Below are positions 20,700 through 31,899 of a stretch of 64,000 nt of DNA, piece after piece (within the stretch, counting starts at the first letter, position 1; every line of letters begins with the position of its first letter). The position numbers and the translations under genes were made by a program. The notes under the pieces were generated by a model. That model ran no database searches. It was not told the origin of the DNA and saw only the letters and a program-made list of their open reading frames with translations. The stretch covers positions 17,501-81,500 of the forward strand of contig JALJCO010003873.1 in the NCBI GenBank assembly GCA_023101725.1. The letters are read 5' to 3'. The DNA is from Atherinomorus stipes. Lineage: Eukaryota; Chordata; Actinopteri; Atheriniformes; Atherinidae.

Positions 20700-21817
20700 A
20701 CTCGTGTTACTTTGATGGTTTTCTTATTCATTTATTCTCAGAATTTCAGTGAAACTTGAGCATATCTTAGCAGCTGATAATTGCGTGGATGAACAACAGC
20801 ATGAGGGGAACTTTGAACGAGTTGTCACCGCTGTGTGTCTTGCATTCGAAGCAGCAGAGTGAAACACATGGAAAGCGGATCATTTAATAACAGTATTTAC
20901 AGTGATTTATGATGGAGCACAGGCCACAACAGCAGCTGCATTTGTTAGGCACATGTTTTACCCAATCATGTAACAGGCCGTGTAACCGTGGCATAATACC
21001 ACACCATCTGGCTGATGAGTGCGAAACAGTCTGTTTGGTCCTGGCGCTTTTAAATTTGATTAAAAAATACTCCTTTGAGGCAGAGCTTTGTAAATGCTGC
21101 ATATCTTATAGTTTAGTTGTAAATGAAGCTGTGGAAAAGGTCCTGTTTTCTTTCCTTGGTTGGGAAATGCATTTGCAGATCCTGAAGCAGGTGTTGCATT
21201 TCAGAGCTGGCAGGTAGCAGCGAGACTGCTTGAATGCGTTAAAAGACAACGCCGGTTTTGGTCCAGCAGGCTGCATTCCCGTAGGGCGAGTGGTGTGTTA
21301 ATCTAAAGGAAAGCTGGGGAGAATCACGGCTACGAACTCTGCAAAAGTATTGAATCACTTCTCTTTCTCATGTTTTGCTTCCAAAAAAATGTTTTTTTCT
21401 GTAATATTTTCTGTGGTCTTGCGTAATTGTTCTCCATGTTTTCTAAAGGCCTTTCAGAGTTTTCATTTGGACATTGTTTTGTGTCTTTTTAATAGGTTAA
21501 GCCACTTCAGACGGACCAAATCATTGGAGCATAAAGGGCCCTTAACTCCATTAATGAAGCAGCGTCATGTCTGCAAATTCGCAATTAGTCATCTGCAGAT
21601 GGACCTTGACAGCAGGTCACATCATTTACAACATTTCTTTAGAGGCTTTTACCAAAAAACAGTATAAACAGGAATGAAGCTGTATTTTACACCAGCTATC
21701 TGACTGCATGTATTAACTCAAATTAAAGAAAAGTTAAAAACCTGCAAACCATTTGAAAGTGAGATTTTCCTGATTTTTTTATTAAAAGAAGTAAAAAAAT
21801 AAATAGCATTACAGAAC
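20700..21817. other. Unique-looking intron sequence
   Basis: No terminal repeats and no recognisable homology were seen. A 105-codon frame at 21350-21667 has no known domain. Confidence 0.45.
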
Positions 21818-21819
21818 TA

Positions 21820-23523
21820 CAGGGAGTGCAGAATTATTAGGCAAGTATTTTGACCACATCATCCTCTTTATGCATGTTGTCTTACTCCAAGCTGTATCGG
21901 CCCAAAGCCTACTACCAATAGGGGATTATCACGCTTACCGGAAGTTCCCGGTATTTGGGCACTTCCTCTTCCGGGCCATGTTAACGACAGCCGTTCCTGC
22001 TCTGTTATACTGTTTAAATCTGATAAACTCCAAACATACTTAAGTTTTCATTCTAGACTGAAGTGATACTAAGGATAGACGTGGATCAAAGCGATCGATT
22101 CGCCGCGGTGAAGGGCCGAACTTTTATAATAAAACACACGTTTGTTTGTCGCCGGTGGGGGAAACAACCCGTACATTACAGCATGCTAGCATTAGCCAGG
22201 TAGCATTTTATGGAGTGCTTTAAAATGTGCGTCTTAAAACACACAAACATCTGAAAATCGGGTCTGTACCTCCCCGTTTCACAGTGGAACAACTGAGGCT
22301 AGCATTAGCCAGCTAGCATGACTAACGACTGTATAGTCTGCCGGCCACAAACTAACGTGTGTTGTTTTATTATAAAGTTCGGTCCTTCACCGCGGCGAAT
22401 CGGTCGTTTTGATCTACTTCTTCCTTAGCATCACTTCAGTCTGGAATGAAAACTTGGCTTTGGCGTTTATCCGATTTACAAAGTTTAACAGAGTAGTAGC
22501 TGACGGACTACTGTTAGCAGGCTAGCATTAGCCAGCTTGATGACGTGCCTAACTTTGTGCGGCTGAAAACACACAAGCATCTGAAGGCGTCTCCTTTCTT
22601 GGCAGTCCCCAGTTGCTCCAGTGGAAACAGGGACATCCAGATGTATGTGTGTTTTAAGACGCACAAAGTTAAGCACGGCGGTAAACGGTAGCTGGCTAAT
22701 ACTAGCATGCCGGTGTTGTGCCCCACCGGCTGCAAACAAACATGCTACATTGTTTTATTATAAAGTTCGGCCCTTCACTCTGGAGAATCGCTTTGATCCA
22801 CTTCTTCCTTAGTATCACTTCAGTCTGGAATCCGTGAAAATTTCAGTAGGGTTGGCGTTTATTCATGTTATCTACGAAGTAAAGCAGGGACATTGAACTG
22901 GACCGGAAGTGGGCCCTCTAAGTGTTTCAAACCGGAAGTTCGGAACACGGAAGCGTGATAATCCCTATTAAGCACATCAGGTGATGTGCATCTCTGTAAT
23001 GAGAAGGGCTGTGGTCTAATGACATCATCACCCAATATCAGGTTTATTAGGCAAACATAATTATTAGGCAACTTAACAATAAACAAATACGTATATATCC
23101 ATTTCAATTATTTATTTTCACCAGGGAAACCAATATAACAGTTCAACATTCACAAATATACATTTCTGACATTCAAAAACAAAACAAAAACAAATCAGTG
23201 ACCAATATAGCCACCTTTCTTTGCAAGGACACTCACTTTGCAAGATATCTCACTATTTTTTACTTTTCGAGGCTGACAAGTCCCTTTTCTGACCCATTTT
23301 GCCAAAGGAAAGGAAGTTGCCTAATAATTATGTTTGCCCAATACAGCTGATATAGGGTGTTGATGTCATTAGACCACAGCCCTTCTCATTACAGAGATGC
23401 ACATCACCTGATATGCTTAATTGGTAGTAGGCTTTGGGCTGATACAGCTTGGAGTAAGACAACATGCATAAAGAGGATGATGTGGTCAAAATACTCTTTT
23501 GCCTAATAATTCTGCACTCCCTG
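21820..23523. mobile_element. TA-flanked DNA transposon remnant (CAGGGAGTGCAGAATTATTA family)
   Basis: The left end CAGGGAGTGCAGAATTATTA and the right end TAATAATTCTGCACTCCCTG are perfect inverted 20-mers, flanked by TA (21818-21819 and 23524-23525). Long subterminal arms (GCATGTTGTCTTACTCCAAG, CCTACTACCAA) also match in reverse. It has no transposase and is interrupted by the foldback element 21919-22977. A second pair of arms (GTGATGTGCATCTCTGTAAT and its complement) lies at 22980-23045 and 23360-23410. The TA target points to Tc1/mariner-like mobilisation. Confidence 0.85.
21919..22977. mobile_element. Nested composite foldback element (TAGGGATTATCACGCTT family)
   Basis: Ends TAGGGGATTATCACGCTTAC and (reverse) TAGGGATTATCACGCTTCCG are inverted repeats. 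The interior holds related modules in alternating orientation: plus (about 21919-22265), minus (about 22299-22507), plus (about 22507-22590) and minus (about 22635-22977). Each carries variants of TTATAAAGTTCGG, CTAGCATTAGCCAG and ACACACAAACATCTGAA. There is no coding capacity. It splits the outer element at CTACCAA/TTAAGCA. Confidence 0.82.
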
Positions 23524-23525
23524 TA

Positions 23526-23812
23526 GGCCAGACTGTGAATGTGCATAAAACCGTTGAAACTAGAAAAACCGTTAACAAACCGATTTCTTTTTTTAAATTA
23601 GTTTTTAAATACATTAAAAACAATTAATACTGTAGATAAATGCTTGAATGAATGGATGAATATAAGAAAAAGTGAAAATACATTTGCTGAGATGAAGACT
23701 TTGGCTGTACCTGAGCTCAGTTGTTAAGGAAGTTTCCAACATCTAAATATGATTCTAAAAGCTGATCATCATTTCTATTGGATAGAGGCGTGACTTAATC
23801 TGTTACTGCATA
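23526..23812. other. AT-rich spacer
   Basis: Nothing recognised. Confidence 0.4.
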
Positions 23813-23816
23813 TTAA

Positions 23817-24192
23817 AGCAACCCTTACCGATGATGCACTGTTACACTATTTTTTTAATAGGGTAAAATGGTATGAATGAGGTAATGGAACTCTGAAATA
23901 CAAGACACCCAAGACAGATTATTTTTGACAGCAAAATAATATTTTGATATTATTTTGGAATAACATCAAAATAAAATATCATTCAAATCTCTAAATATTC
24001 AATGAAAACTCCAACCAATCCTTGAAGTGGGGTGCACCCCAAGGATTGGCCAAGGGACCTGCCTGTCAGACCTTTGCTTCTGTAGTGGGAGGCAGAAGGA
24101 GTGAGGGGGGGTGTCTTAGGAGTGAGGCGGGACTATTTATATTTAAATAATCTTGCTGCACTTTCTGAAATGTGAGATCGGTAAGGGTTGCT
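23817..24192. mobile_element. TTAA-flanked MITE
   Basis: The ends AGCAACCCTTACCGAT and ATCGGTAAGGGTTGCT are perfect inverted 16-mers flanked by TTAA (23813-23816 and 24193-24196). A hairpin lies inside at 24014-24048 (CCAATCCTT...AAGGATTGG around GGGGTGCACCCC). The target points to piggyBac- or Kolobok-type mobilisation. Confidence 0.88.
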
Positions 24193-24196
24193 TTAA

Positions 24197-24576
24197 GACG
24201 CTGTTAATTTCTGTCAAAGTAAGGTTTACTTCTCAACGAGGTGAAACATAATATCACATGTTCAGTTACGATCCACTATTAAAGCATTATATTGTATTTA
24301 AGATCATTTATAAATATAGGTATTTTTAATCAAATTATTTATATCATAATTGTTTTTAACAGTATTTTATTGAAGGATATTTCATTGTTCATACTCAGAA
24401 GTATTCTTGCATCAGAAATAAAACTATACCGGATCTAATGTTAAAGTTAAAAACAGTCTTTCATTGTTGACATATTACAAGGCAGATAAACAGAAAAATG
24501 GAAGTGATATTTAATCAAAAACAACAATAAAAAATGTTGGGTTAGACAGAGAAGCTGAACAGTACACGCACACATC
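24197..24576. other. AT-rich spacer
   Basis: Nothing recognised. Confidence 0.4.
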
Positions 24577-24870
24577 CAGTCATCCTCAAAATTATTCATA
24601 CCCTCAAATTAAGGAAGGAAAAAAAATCTGTCAGTCAAATAAGATGGAACTGACAAAAGTAATGATAAATAAAACAAATTCTATGAAAATCATGACATTG
24701 ATTTTGAATTGTGGTTTGAAAGAAATATTAAAAACAAACACACGAAAAATAAAACAAGTAAACAAGCATGATGGGGCTCCGAAGCTAAAATGTTGAGCAA
24801 CACTTTGAGGCAATCACTGCAATCAGGTGTTTCTGTAACGTCCAATCAGACGTCTGCACCTGTTGACAGA
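24577..24870 (-). mobile_element. Mariner-type MITE family A, copy 4, inverted and truncated
   Basis: It begins CAGTCATCCTCAAAATTATT and reads as the reverse of the right half of copies 1-3, up to CAATCAGACGTCTGCACCTG. It stops where the Tc1-like terminus at 24871 begins, so that insertion or a deletion removed the other half. Confidence 0.8.
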
Positions 24871-24990
24871 TATACTGCCAAAAGTATTTGCTCACCATCC
24901 AAATGATGGAATCAGGTGTTCCATCACTTCCATGTCCACAGGTGTGAAAGTGAAGCAGCTCGGCATGCAGACTGTTTCTACAAACATTTG
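24871..24990 (+). mobile_element. Terminal fragment of a second Tc1-like family
   Basis: TATACTGCCAAAAGTATTTG, CTCACCATCCAAATGATGG and GCATGCAGACTGTTTCTAC are the well-known 5' end of a fish Tc1 family. It continues to ACAAACATTTGTG and then leaves the family sequence, so only the terminus is left. Confidence 0.85.
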
Positions 24991-26880
24991 TGTCCTGCAG
25001 TCTTTTGTCTTCATCTTGTCTTCTGCAACTCCTTTCTGCCTCTTCATGAGTAGTTAAATGTTCAATCACGAGTCTGTTTATTAACCAGATAAACACGGCA
25101 ATCACCGGACAACGAACACTAGAATGACATTTTCTGCTTTTGCTGTTGGTGCTTGCTTCTTACCCAACTCTGGCGAGTGAAACGACTAAGTACCACGGCT
25201 TTGTTGGGGGGCTTTGTGTTGCATTCACCGCAAATCCGTCACACTTTTCCTACGATGACATGCAATAATGAGCAGTGAGCGTGATTTAGCTCTGGTCTGC
25301 TTGTTGCAGCACATCTTTAGGAGGCGGCAGCCGCGGCTCTGACGAGACCACACGGCGGCCTCAGCAGGAAACAGCTGATTAGGTCATCCTTTAAGCTGCT
25401 TCAGCCCCAAGTATTAAACGTACCAATCCCTCCAAATCTCACTCCAGCAATTTCAGAGAGCAAACATGATTGATCTGAACTTTTAACTTGCCAGAGCTGC
25501 TGCGACACAACACAACACTACACCCTTTCAGTAGACGAATGGTCCATATGAGGGGAAATAAAGAGGGGACACCTCTGCTCTCTGAACTCAGTGCAGGCGA
25601 AGCCTAATGGGAAATCCAAGGCTACAGATTGACTAAACGCGCTTCCAGCAGGGGTGAAAGGAGAATCCAGCAAAAACAGAAGCGATGTAAGACATTCCTG
25701 CTCTCCTCAGGCATGATTTGTGAGGCTGAACGAGTCTTATCCAGGAAGAACTAACAGAGTCAGGGCTGCTTTGTTGCCTCATCAGGAGACAAAACCTGAA
25801 GCATTTTCAATCATTGTCAATAAAAGCCTGAATCCAAGGACAGTGATGCATTATCCCTGCAAGATTCCAGCATGAGGACATGAAGAGGAGCTGGTAGCAC
25901 TCAGAGAAGCCAATCACATCTGAGGAAACCACAAACACTCACGCCAGTCGGTTGTTATGAGATTATAATTTGGTTGGTACTTCGTTTTGTTGCGAAACAC
26001 TTGGATCAAAAACACACGGCGTCACCAGAGATGCAATTTCACATTTCTGTGACTGAGACTTTAAACTGCAAGAAAAATGTTAAATTGATTTGATTGTGCA
26101 AAAGTGAGCCGCAAAAATCCTCCTGAAGCTTTTTGACTGCAGTTTCCATTTCCACTATTATGCTAAATCAATAAATAATCCACACACAGCTTTACATGAG
26201 GAGTCTTTTCATTTCTACAGATTCAGAGAAGCTGTTGTTTTTTCTACATGACACTGTAGAGACAGACAAGGTTTTTAAAATGTGTTTATCTTTACTCATT
26301 TTCATGTTCAAGTCAAGCCGTTTTTCCCAGCATCTAATCGCAAGAGACGTTTTCTTCTAAATGAAGAAATCGGAGGCCTGTCCATGTTAAAGAATCGTTC
26401 AGCCACTGCAGAGTTGATGAGTGTATCTAATTAAACATTTGATAAACACATCACCTCTTTTAGTTGAGAGTAGCCAAAATGACCCTCGAGGATCAATTGC
26501 TCCCTTTATTTCTCAGTCTGCTGTGTCTCGTCTGCATTTAGAACAAAATGCTGCAGCTGGACTCAAAACTGGGAGAAAGAAAAGAGACATCAGCAAATCA
26601 ATCCGACTGAAATCTTTCTGATTGGAGATTCCAGCTGACGTGTTCACATGGATGCTGGAAAAAGTGATGTGATCAGTTGATGGACAGATTTCTACGTTCA
26701 TAATGCCTCTTTTATGCCTCCTGGTTCGGAAGACGAGGGGTTTTCTTCTTTAATTTACAATGTTTTGCCCGCTGGAATGCTCAGTGATCCTTAACTCTTT
26801 CAGTTTCTAACAAAAACACTGCATCCTCCACAGTCCTGTTCTGCTTTCTCCGCCCTCCCTGAAAATGTGAAATAACACAA
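24991..26880. other. Unique-looking intron sequence
   Basis: About 1.9 kb has few repeats and balanced composition. No open frame with recognisable homology was found. It could hold regulatory sequence, but nothing in one genome shows that. Confidence 0.45.
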
Positions 26881-26889
26881 CCCCACCTG

Positions 26890-27480
26890 GTTTAAGAATG
26901 GGAAGAAAAACAAAAGGAAACAAAAGAGAGAATGTTAACATGATAATTTTTTTCTTAATAATTGAATAGAAAAAGGAAAAAAACATCATCCCTCCAAAAA
27001 AAGAATTCAAATTAATAAAAAAGAAAAATAATAAAAAAAAATGAATAGATAAAAAAAGAATAATTTATCTACTTTCCAATAAGGAAAGGAAAAAGAGAGA
27101 TAAAATATATAAATAAAGAGGAGGGGTAGGGAAGAATATTCAACTCAAATAACATCAAATAAAAAAGATGAAGGGGGAGAAAAAAGAAAAAAAAAAAATA
27201 ACAAAAAATAGTAAAATTAATCTAAATATGAAAGAAAGAATTGTGGGGAGGGGAAAGGATAGAAAAAAAAAGAAAAAAATAATAGGATTTGAGAGATGAT
27301 GATATGTGGAAGGGCAGCGGAAAAAACGGGAAAAGCAGCAGAAGAGAAACAGAGGAAAAAAGAAAAGAAAGAGAAAAAAAAATAAAAAAAGAAAGAAAGG
27401 GCAAACACACGAGAGTCCGAGAGAGTTTATATTTATTTAAAAAAAAGAAAGAAAGAAAAACAGAGCGGGAGCTTCTATAG
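26890..27480. other. Purine-rich low-complexity tract of doubtful quality
   Basis: Long stretches of A/G with GAAA, AAAAAG and GGGG runs open frames such as an E/K/R-rich peptide on plus. It precedes the TTAA-element copy at 27480 where the intact relative has only a short AAAGAAAG tract (13740-13770). Confidence 0.6.
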
Positions 27481-27738
27481 TTTCATGAACATGCATCGGC
27501 GCTTGGAGGAGAATGATGTAGTAATGTTTAAGCTCTAAAAATCTAATAAATTACGTTTCAGTAAATTCGGGACCCTCCCACGGGAACTTGGATTTAATGG
27601 GAAGGAGAGGGGGAAAATGAAAATGTTGTGTTTAGACTTTTTTGGGAACCCAATTAAAAAGTGGGGAAAAAGTCTCAGATAAGAAGGCCGTCCCGGGTGG
27701 AAAATAAAGTTACATCATTCTGTGGGTGGAATATTCCT
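27480..27738. mobile_element. Right arm of a second AGGAATAGTTCA-family TTAA element
   Basis: TTTCATGAACATGCATC, AAGCTCTAAAAATCTAATAA and CAGTAAATTCGGGACC align with 13807-13945. It ends AATATTCCT followed by TTAA (27739-27742). The arm is diverged from copy 1, with many small indels. Confidence 0.65.
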
Positions 27739-27742
27739 TTAA

Positions 27743-28500
27743 AGGTTGAATATGGAGCATGGACAGAACAGCGACATCACGTGTGTCTAGATAGTACGGT
27801 GTTTAGATGCCAGGCTCACTGCCGATACAAGGGACCAACAGTCTGCAGCATGTCCAACAAGTACTGCAGAGTTTATAACCGACAGCTAACGTTAGCCACG
27901 TTAGCAAACAAGTTAGCTTACTGATCCAGGAGGAAAGTCGTCATTTCCGCGTTTTCATGCCATGGAGAACATTTATGTGGGTCCATCTAGTGCAGCTTCA
28001 CCTAAATTAACTCGAGTTTTTGCTCTTCTCAGGTCACTCCTCCTCAGGAACAGATATCAACATCTCCGGGCTCTGAAGCAGCTACTGGACTTGCTCTCCA
28101 CTGTTTCCCTGTACCGCGGACCCTCCTGTCCACTGCCTCCGCCCCACTGCGATTCGTCCGTCTCTCCGTCGGGCTGCAGAAATCCCCGCACACTGACTCC
28201 ACATGAGTCCACCAGCAACCTCTCCGTTCAGCCGCAAAGCAGGACAAAGAGCACGCGCGAGATTCCAAGTTCAAGTGCATAAACAGATAAACAGTGGAGA
28301 TAAACAGCAGTGACAACAAACTTTTCATTCATTGCAACTTCAAAGGAAATGTGTCTTTCAAACCAGGTTTTAATACGTTTGTTGTCAATAATGGGTGAGT
28401 AAAGTGTCCACAAGTTATACACATCAATCCAGTATTTCTGTAGTAGATCAAGTAGTAGATGTAAAGAAAAAACTTTAATATCCTGATGTTTACACTTACT
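27743..28500. other. GC-rich non-coding or relic repeat sequence
   Basis: It includes AACGTTAGCCACGTTAGC motifs and a 106-codon plus-strand frame (27962-28282) starting MENIYVGPSSAAS. The leucine/arginine-rich start is vaguely like N-termini of Harbinger-type transposases, but not enough to call. Confidence 0.35.
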
Positions 28501-28663
28501 GAGCTTTGCAACTTCCTCCAAACAGCGTTGGACGGACCGAAGCAGACCAGAAAATAGAGGTGATCCGTTTTTTGGCGGAGGCTGACGGACCTGAGCGGAC
28601 GTGTCGGGCGGAGTAGTGGACTGCTTCTCATTGACAAAAGAAGCAACGGATTTGCTGCGTCAT

Positions 28664-28757
28664 GTGGACCTGAATGGACCTGAGCGGACCGGAGCGGACC
28701 AGAGTGGACCTGAGCAGACCGCGGTGGACCGGGGCGGAGCAGACCGGAGCGGACCGC
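28664..28757. repeat. 10-bp GC-rich tandem repeat (GGACCGGAGC type)
   Basis: About nine imperfect units such as GGACCTGAGC, GGACCGGAGC and GGACCAGAGT follow each other. Isolated units also occur at 28590-28605. Confidence 0.85.
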
Positions 28758-28789
28758 TACTACGACAGCTAGCGGACAGCTACTATCCT

Positions 28790-28972
28790 GCACAGTTTGG
28801 TTGTGTCCCTTCTCGAACACACCTGAATGAAAAGACTGGCTCGTTACCATCCTCTGCAGCGCTGAATGACATGTGCATGAGGGGATTAGCCGTCTGATTC
28901 AGGTGTGTGTTAGAGGGTGTGGTCTAAAGATGGCAGGATAGTAGCTCTCCAGGACCAGACTTGGACACCCCT
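28790..28972. repeat. Probable hAT-MITE relic with CACACCTGA motifs
   Basis: CGAACACACCTGAATGAAAA and the reversed GATTCAGGTGTGTGTTAGAG, together with the closing CCAGACTTGGACACCCCTC, are typical of a fish MITE group related to 40157-40365. The boundaries are approximate. Confidence 0.4.
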
Positions 28973-29890
28973 CCTATATCATATCGAGTTTCAGATTCTT
29001 TTATGTTTTTCAGCTCCCCATCACACGTTGAACAGCTCTTCCCGTATAACACCAGTAAGTTTTAGATCTACCAATCATCTGCTCTCTGCTCCATCATCTG
29101 CAGGAGTAAAAAAAGGGAGCTTGTGCTTCTTCCTGTCTCTGTCCAACACTCAGCTTCTATAAATATCTTCAAGGCTGTTTTATTGTTGTTTATCCTTTGC
29201 TTCTGAAAGTTGTTCGGCACTTTGGTCAACCTTGGTTGTTTTTTAAATGTTCTGTACAAATAACTGACTTGATTTGATGAGAGAAAACATGAACCAGACT
29301 TTGCCCTCACTTTTTATGTCAACATCAAAACAAACCATTTTTTCTGCAGTGGCAACACGGGGTGTGAAAATATTACAGTTATTATGCCTGAAATATGAAA
29401 ACTGTGGTCTCACAGAGTTACAACAGAAATGAGACTGATCACATTTCTGAAAACGAGATTCTCTGATCGCTGCATGTCCTGATTCTGCATGAATTTGCTG
29501 CTGTTTGAGGAAATCCTGCAGCTCACGCTCTCTCTGCACAGCAGCTCCAGCTGTACCCGCGACAGACGAGCTCCAGCCTGATCTGCAGCTCTGCGTGGAG
29601 CTGCTAGCACAAGGCCAGAATGATGTCCACACGAGAGCAAAGCAGCCGTGCCTTCTTCTGCAGGGGGGTCTATGAAAGCTGGGCTACATGCCGCATAATG
29701 TTTCAGAACTATGTTGCTTTTATCAAAGTGGAGGAGGGATTTAAAATGATTTTGTCATTGTTAAAAAGTCTAATATTGTCCCGGACTCGGCAACGATTAC
29801 TAGTAAAATGATAAACGGCGGTAAAGTTTCCAACAGTTAGTATCACCGTCTCAGATTTGATTTGTTAAACTGTGTTTAATTACAAAAACT
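28973..29890. other. Non-coding, nothing firmly recognised
   Basis: A minus-strand frame (29243-29632) includes QRERELQDFLKQQQ, which may be a transposon relic. No terminal repeats were found. Confidence 0.35.
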
Positions 29891-29894
29891 CAAA

Positions 29895-30170
29895 CAGTGT
29901 GTTCAGAGCAGAGACGGTAAACATGGAGGACGAACCTGCTCACGTCACCCGTTGGTCTCTGAAGAGCTAAAAATGAAGCCAGTTGGGCGTGTCCCACCAT
30001 CGCCGTCTTCACCGCGTCGTACATGTATGTGTCGTCACTCCCGGAAAATACTTCAAAGGGCAAAGCATGGCCTCGGGTCAAATGATTGACAGCCATGGTA
30101 CTCTGGGCTAAACGCTAACCGAGCTAACTCGAAACTAACATGAGCTAACGAAGATTAGCCTCCTAAGCGG
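29895..30170 (-). repeat. Dispersed repeat pair member 2
   Basis: This is the inverted counterpart of 15985-16270: minus-strand reading gives MVGHAQLASFLALQRP and the DNA carries GTTTCGAGTTAGCTCGGTT and TTTAGCCCAGAGTACC. Divergence from member 1 is substantial. Confidence 0.6.
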
Positions 30171-30198
30171 CGGGATAAACCCCCCGATCATTTTGGGT

Positions 30199-30236
30199 CT
30201 AAAAGACATCTAATAGATGTCTAATAGACGTCTTTT
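30199..30236. repeat. Short AGACATCTAATAGATGTCT palindromic repeat
   Basis: AAAAGACATCTAATAGATGT followed by CTAATAGACGTCTTTT is a near-perfect palindrome of TCTAATAGA units. Confidence 0.8.
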
Positions 30237-30239
30237 GCT

Positions 30240-31760
30240 CGGTGGGAAGGTAAGACACACTTAGACTTACTATTATCTGACTAAAAACCACTGATGTGCT
30301 GCTTTGCTACAGGCTGAGACCTGACCGAGAGCAAACAAGGAGCTAACTGTTAGCCACCGGCCGGCCAACATCCAGTCTGCCACATGTCAATCAAAAGGAC
30401 ACGACCCTAATTATGTGTAATTTCAATAAAAATTTCACCCCCCTTACAGTTGACATGAAGGTAAACTTGTAGCCTGTAGCTAACGTTGTGAGGAAGAATT
30501 AAAATGAAATAATGAAGACAAAAATGGTCCCAAATCGCCCCTAAAGACGCAAAAATCCACTCCAGTTTATTTAATATGGATTAGTAAGTGGAGATAACAA
30601 AGCAGAGCTGAGAAGATGGATGAAGCACCAGCCAACGCAATGCTAATGCTAACATTAATGCTAATGCTATCTGCAAGCTTCATCTAGAAACAAACATCTA
30701 ATACTCATTGAAAAGAGGATTTTTAAGAAAAAAAGAGAGAAAATCAGCTGTTGATGCAGAAAATGTCTTTAAAAAATTCTTAGAAAAGTTTAAATAAATA
30801 TGTTCAATGAAATTTTGTGCTTTAATGGCCTGTCTAAACAAAGAAAACAGGTTTTTACAGTTTATTTAAACTGAGCCTTTTTATTTTCAATGTGATCTAT
30901 TACTGCACCATTTTATCTCTTTTTTTTAATCAGTTTCCATCAGTTTTTTCTGTTGTTCCTCTTTTTGTCGTAAAATGTTGTAGATTTTTTTGTTTAGAGC
31001 CTAATTCTGATTTGTTCTTGTAGGAGTCTGATTTTATTCCATGAATTATACGTGTGATATAAATGTGTTTGTGACCATCTCAGAATATATTTTTATATAT
31101 TATTCATGTTTATCAGCCACATTTTACAGGTTCAGTCTGTTAAAGGTGGGTGGATTTGCTTTAGTTACTAAATAAAAAAAACTAAAATGACATCATTATA
31201 CTAATACAGTGTTAAATATGAATGGAACTTGGACCAGTTTGGACTGAAAAATTGGGCCCCATCATGAAAAAGGTGGAGAACGGCAGTTAGACTGTATTAA
31301 TATAACACGGTATGATGATTGAAACTGATTTACGACCTTTAACTGGAATCTGAGTCACAGACTCAAATGTCTTGAATAAATCTTTTTAAGGAATTTTGTA
31401 TTTTCTGGTTTCAACAACGAGCTCTCTGAGGTATGACTCAAAAACGTCAAAGATAACATGTCAGGAAGTCGGTGACAGCTGATGGGTGCCGACAAGAAGT
31501 GAGCCGTCTGTCAGTTGAAGGAATTACGGGTAGTTGATTGGGGGAAAAATGCAAGTCTGCTACATTTTGAGGTCTTTGTTTTCCAACAGTTTCCTCCCGT
31601 TGCTATATGGAGATGCCAGGACGGGAAGAGGGACCGCTGCAGGCAAAGTGCAGACATTTGCTGGCAATACGCTGAAGGAGGTTGAGGCTGTCAGCGGCAT
31701 GAAAGGAAGAAGCATGGATGGGGAATGAAGGATGTGCAGAGGAAGACGGATGAGTCGCAC
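30240..31760. other. Intron sequence next to contactin exon A
   Basis: AT-rich; includes a small AATGCTAATGCTAACATTAA repeat at 30638-30668. No exon was recognised. Confidence 0.45.
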
Positions 31761-31766
31761 ACTCAC

Positions 31767-31899
31767 CGATACGTGGGAGGCGGGCTTCCCTGGGCCTCGC
31801 AGCTGAACACCACCTCCCTGTTGCTCTCCTGAGCCTCCACAGGATACACGATGCTGCCTGGCTGCTTGGTGAAGACGGGGCTCTCCAGGACGCTGCTCT
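31767..31899 (-). CDS. Contactin exon A: first half of Ig-like domain 1
   Basis: This internal coding exon encodes 43 whole codons plus split codons at both ends. The peptide runs from SSVLESPVF to GSPPPTY and includes VVFSCEAQG, whose Cys is the B-strand cysteine of an I-set Ig domain. It is bounded by a consensus acceptor (CACCCCACAG then AGAGCAGC, phase 1) and a consensus donor (TATCG then GTGAGT, phase 2). The 133-bp length keeps the frame exactly into exon B, where CG plus G gives Arg followed by Trp. Contactins are GPI-anchored axonal adhesion proteins with six Ig and four FNIII domains; the start of Ig1, in the style of 'GPVFxxQP...SPPxTYRW', is characteristic. The Ig1 sequence resembles contactin-2 (SPPxTYRWKxNGTE) and also contactin-3/4/6, so the paralogue is left open. 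The signal-peptide exon must lie further right, on the 5' side, and was not found. Confidence 0.9.

Larger units (their letters stand above)
12235..31766 (-). other. Contactin intron inside Ig domain 1 (19.5 kb, phase 2)
   Basis: This interval is defined by the donor of exon A and the acceptor of exon B, which are frame-compatible. It contains most of the transposons listed between 13 and 30 kb. The acceptor has a short pyrimidine tract (TTTTTTTCTGTTTAAG). I saw no other exon of recognisable protein homology inside it on either strand. Confidence 0.85.

Noticed and set aside
28044..28850. Set of minus-strand frames that might be a gene
   Set aside because: The region is GC-rich repeat relic with 10-bp units; frames lack known domains and overlap in conflicting directions.
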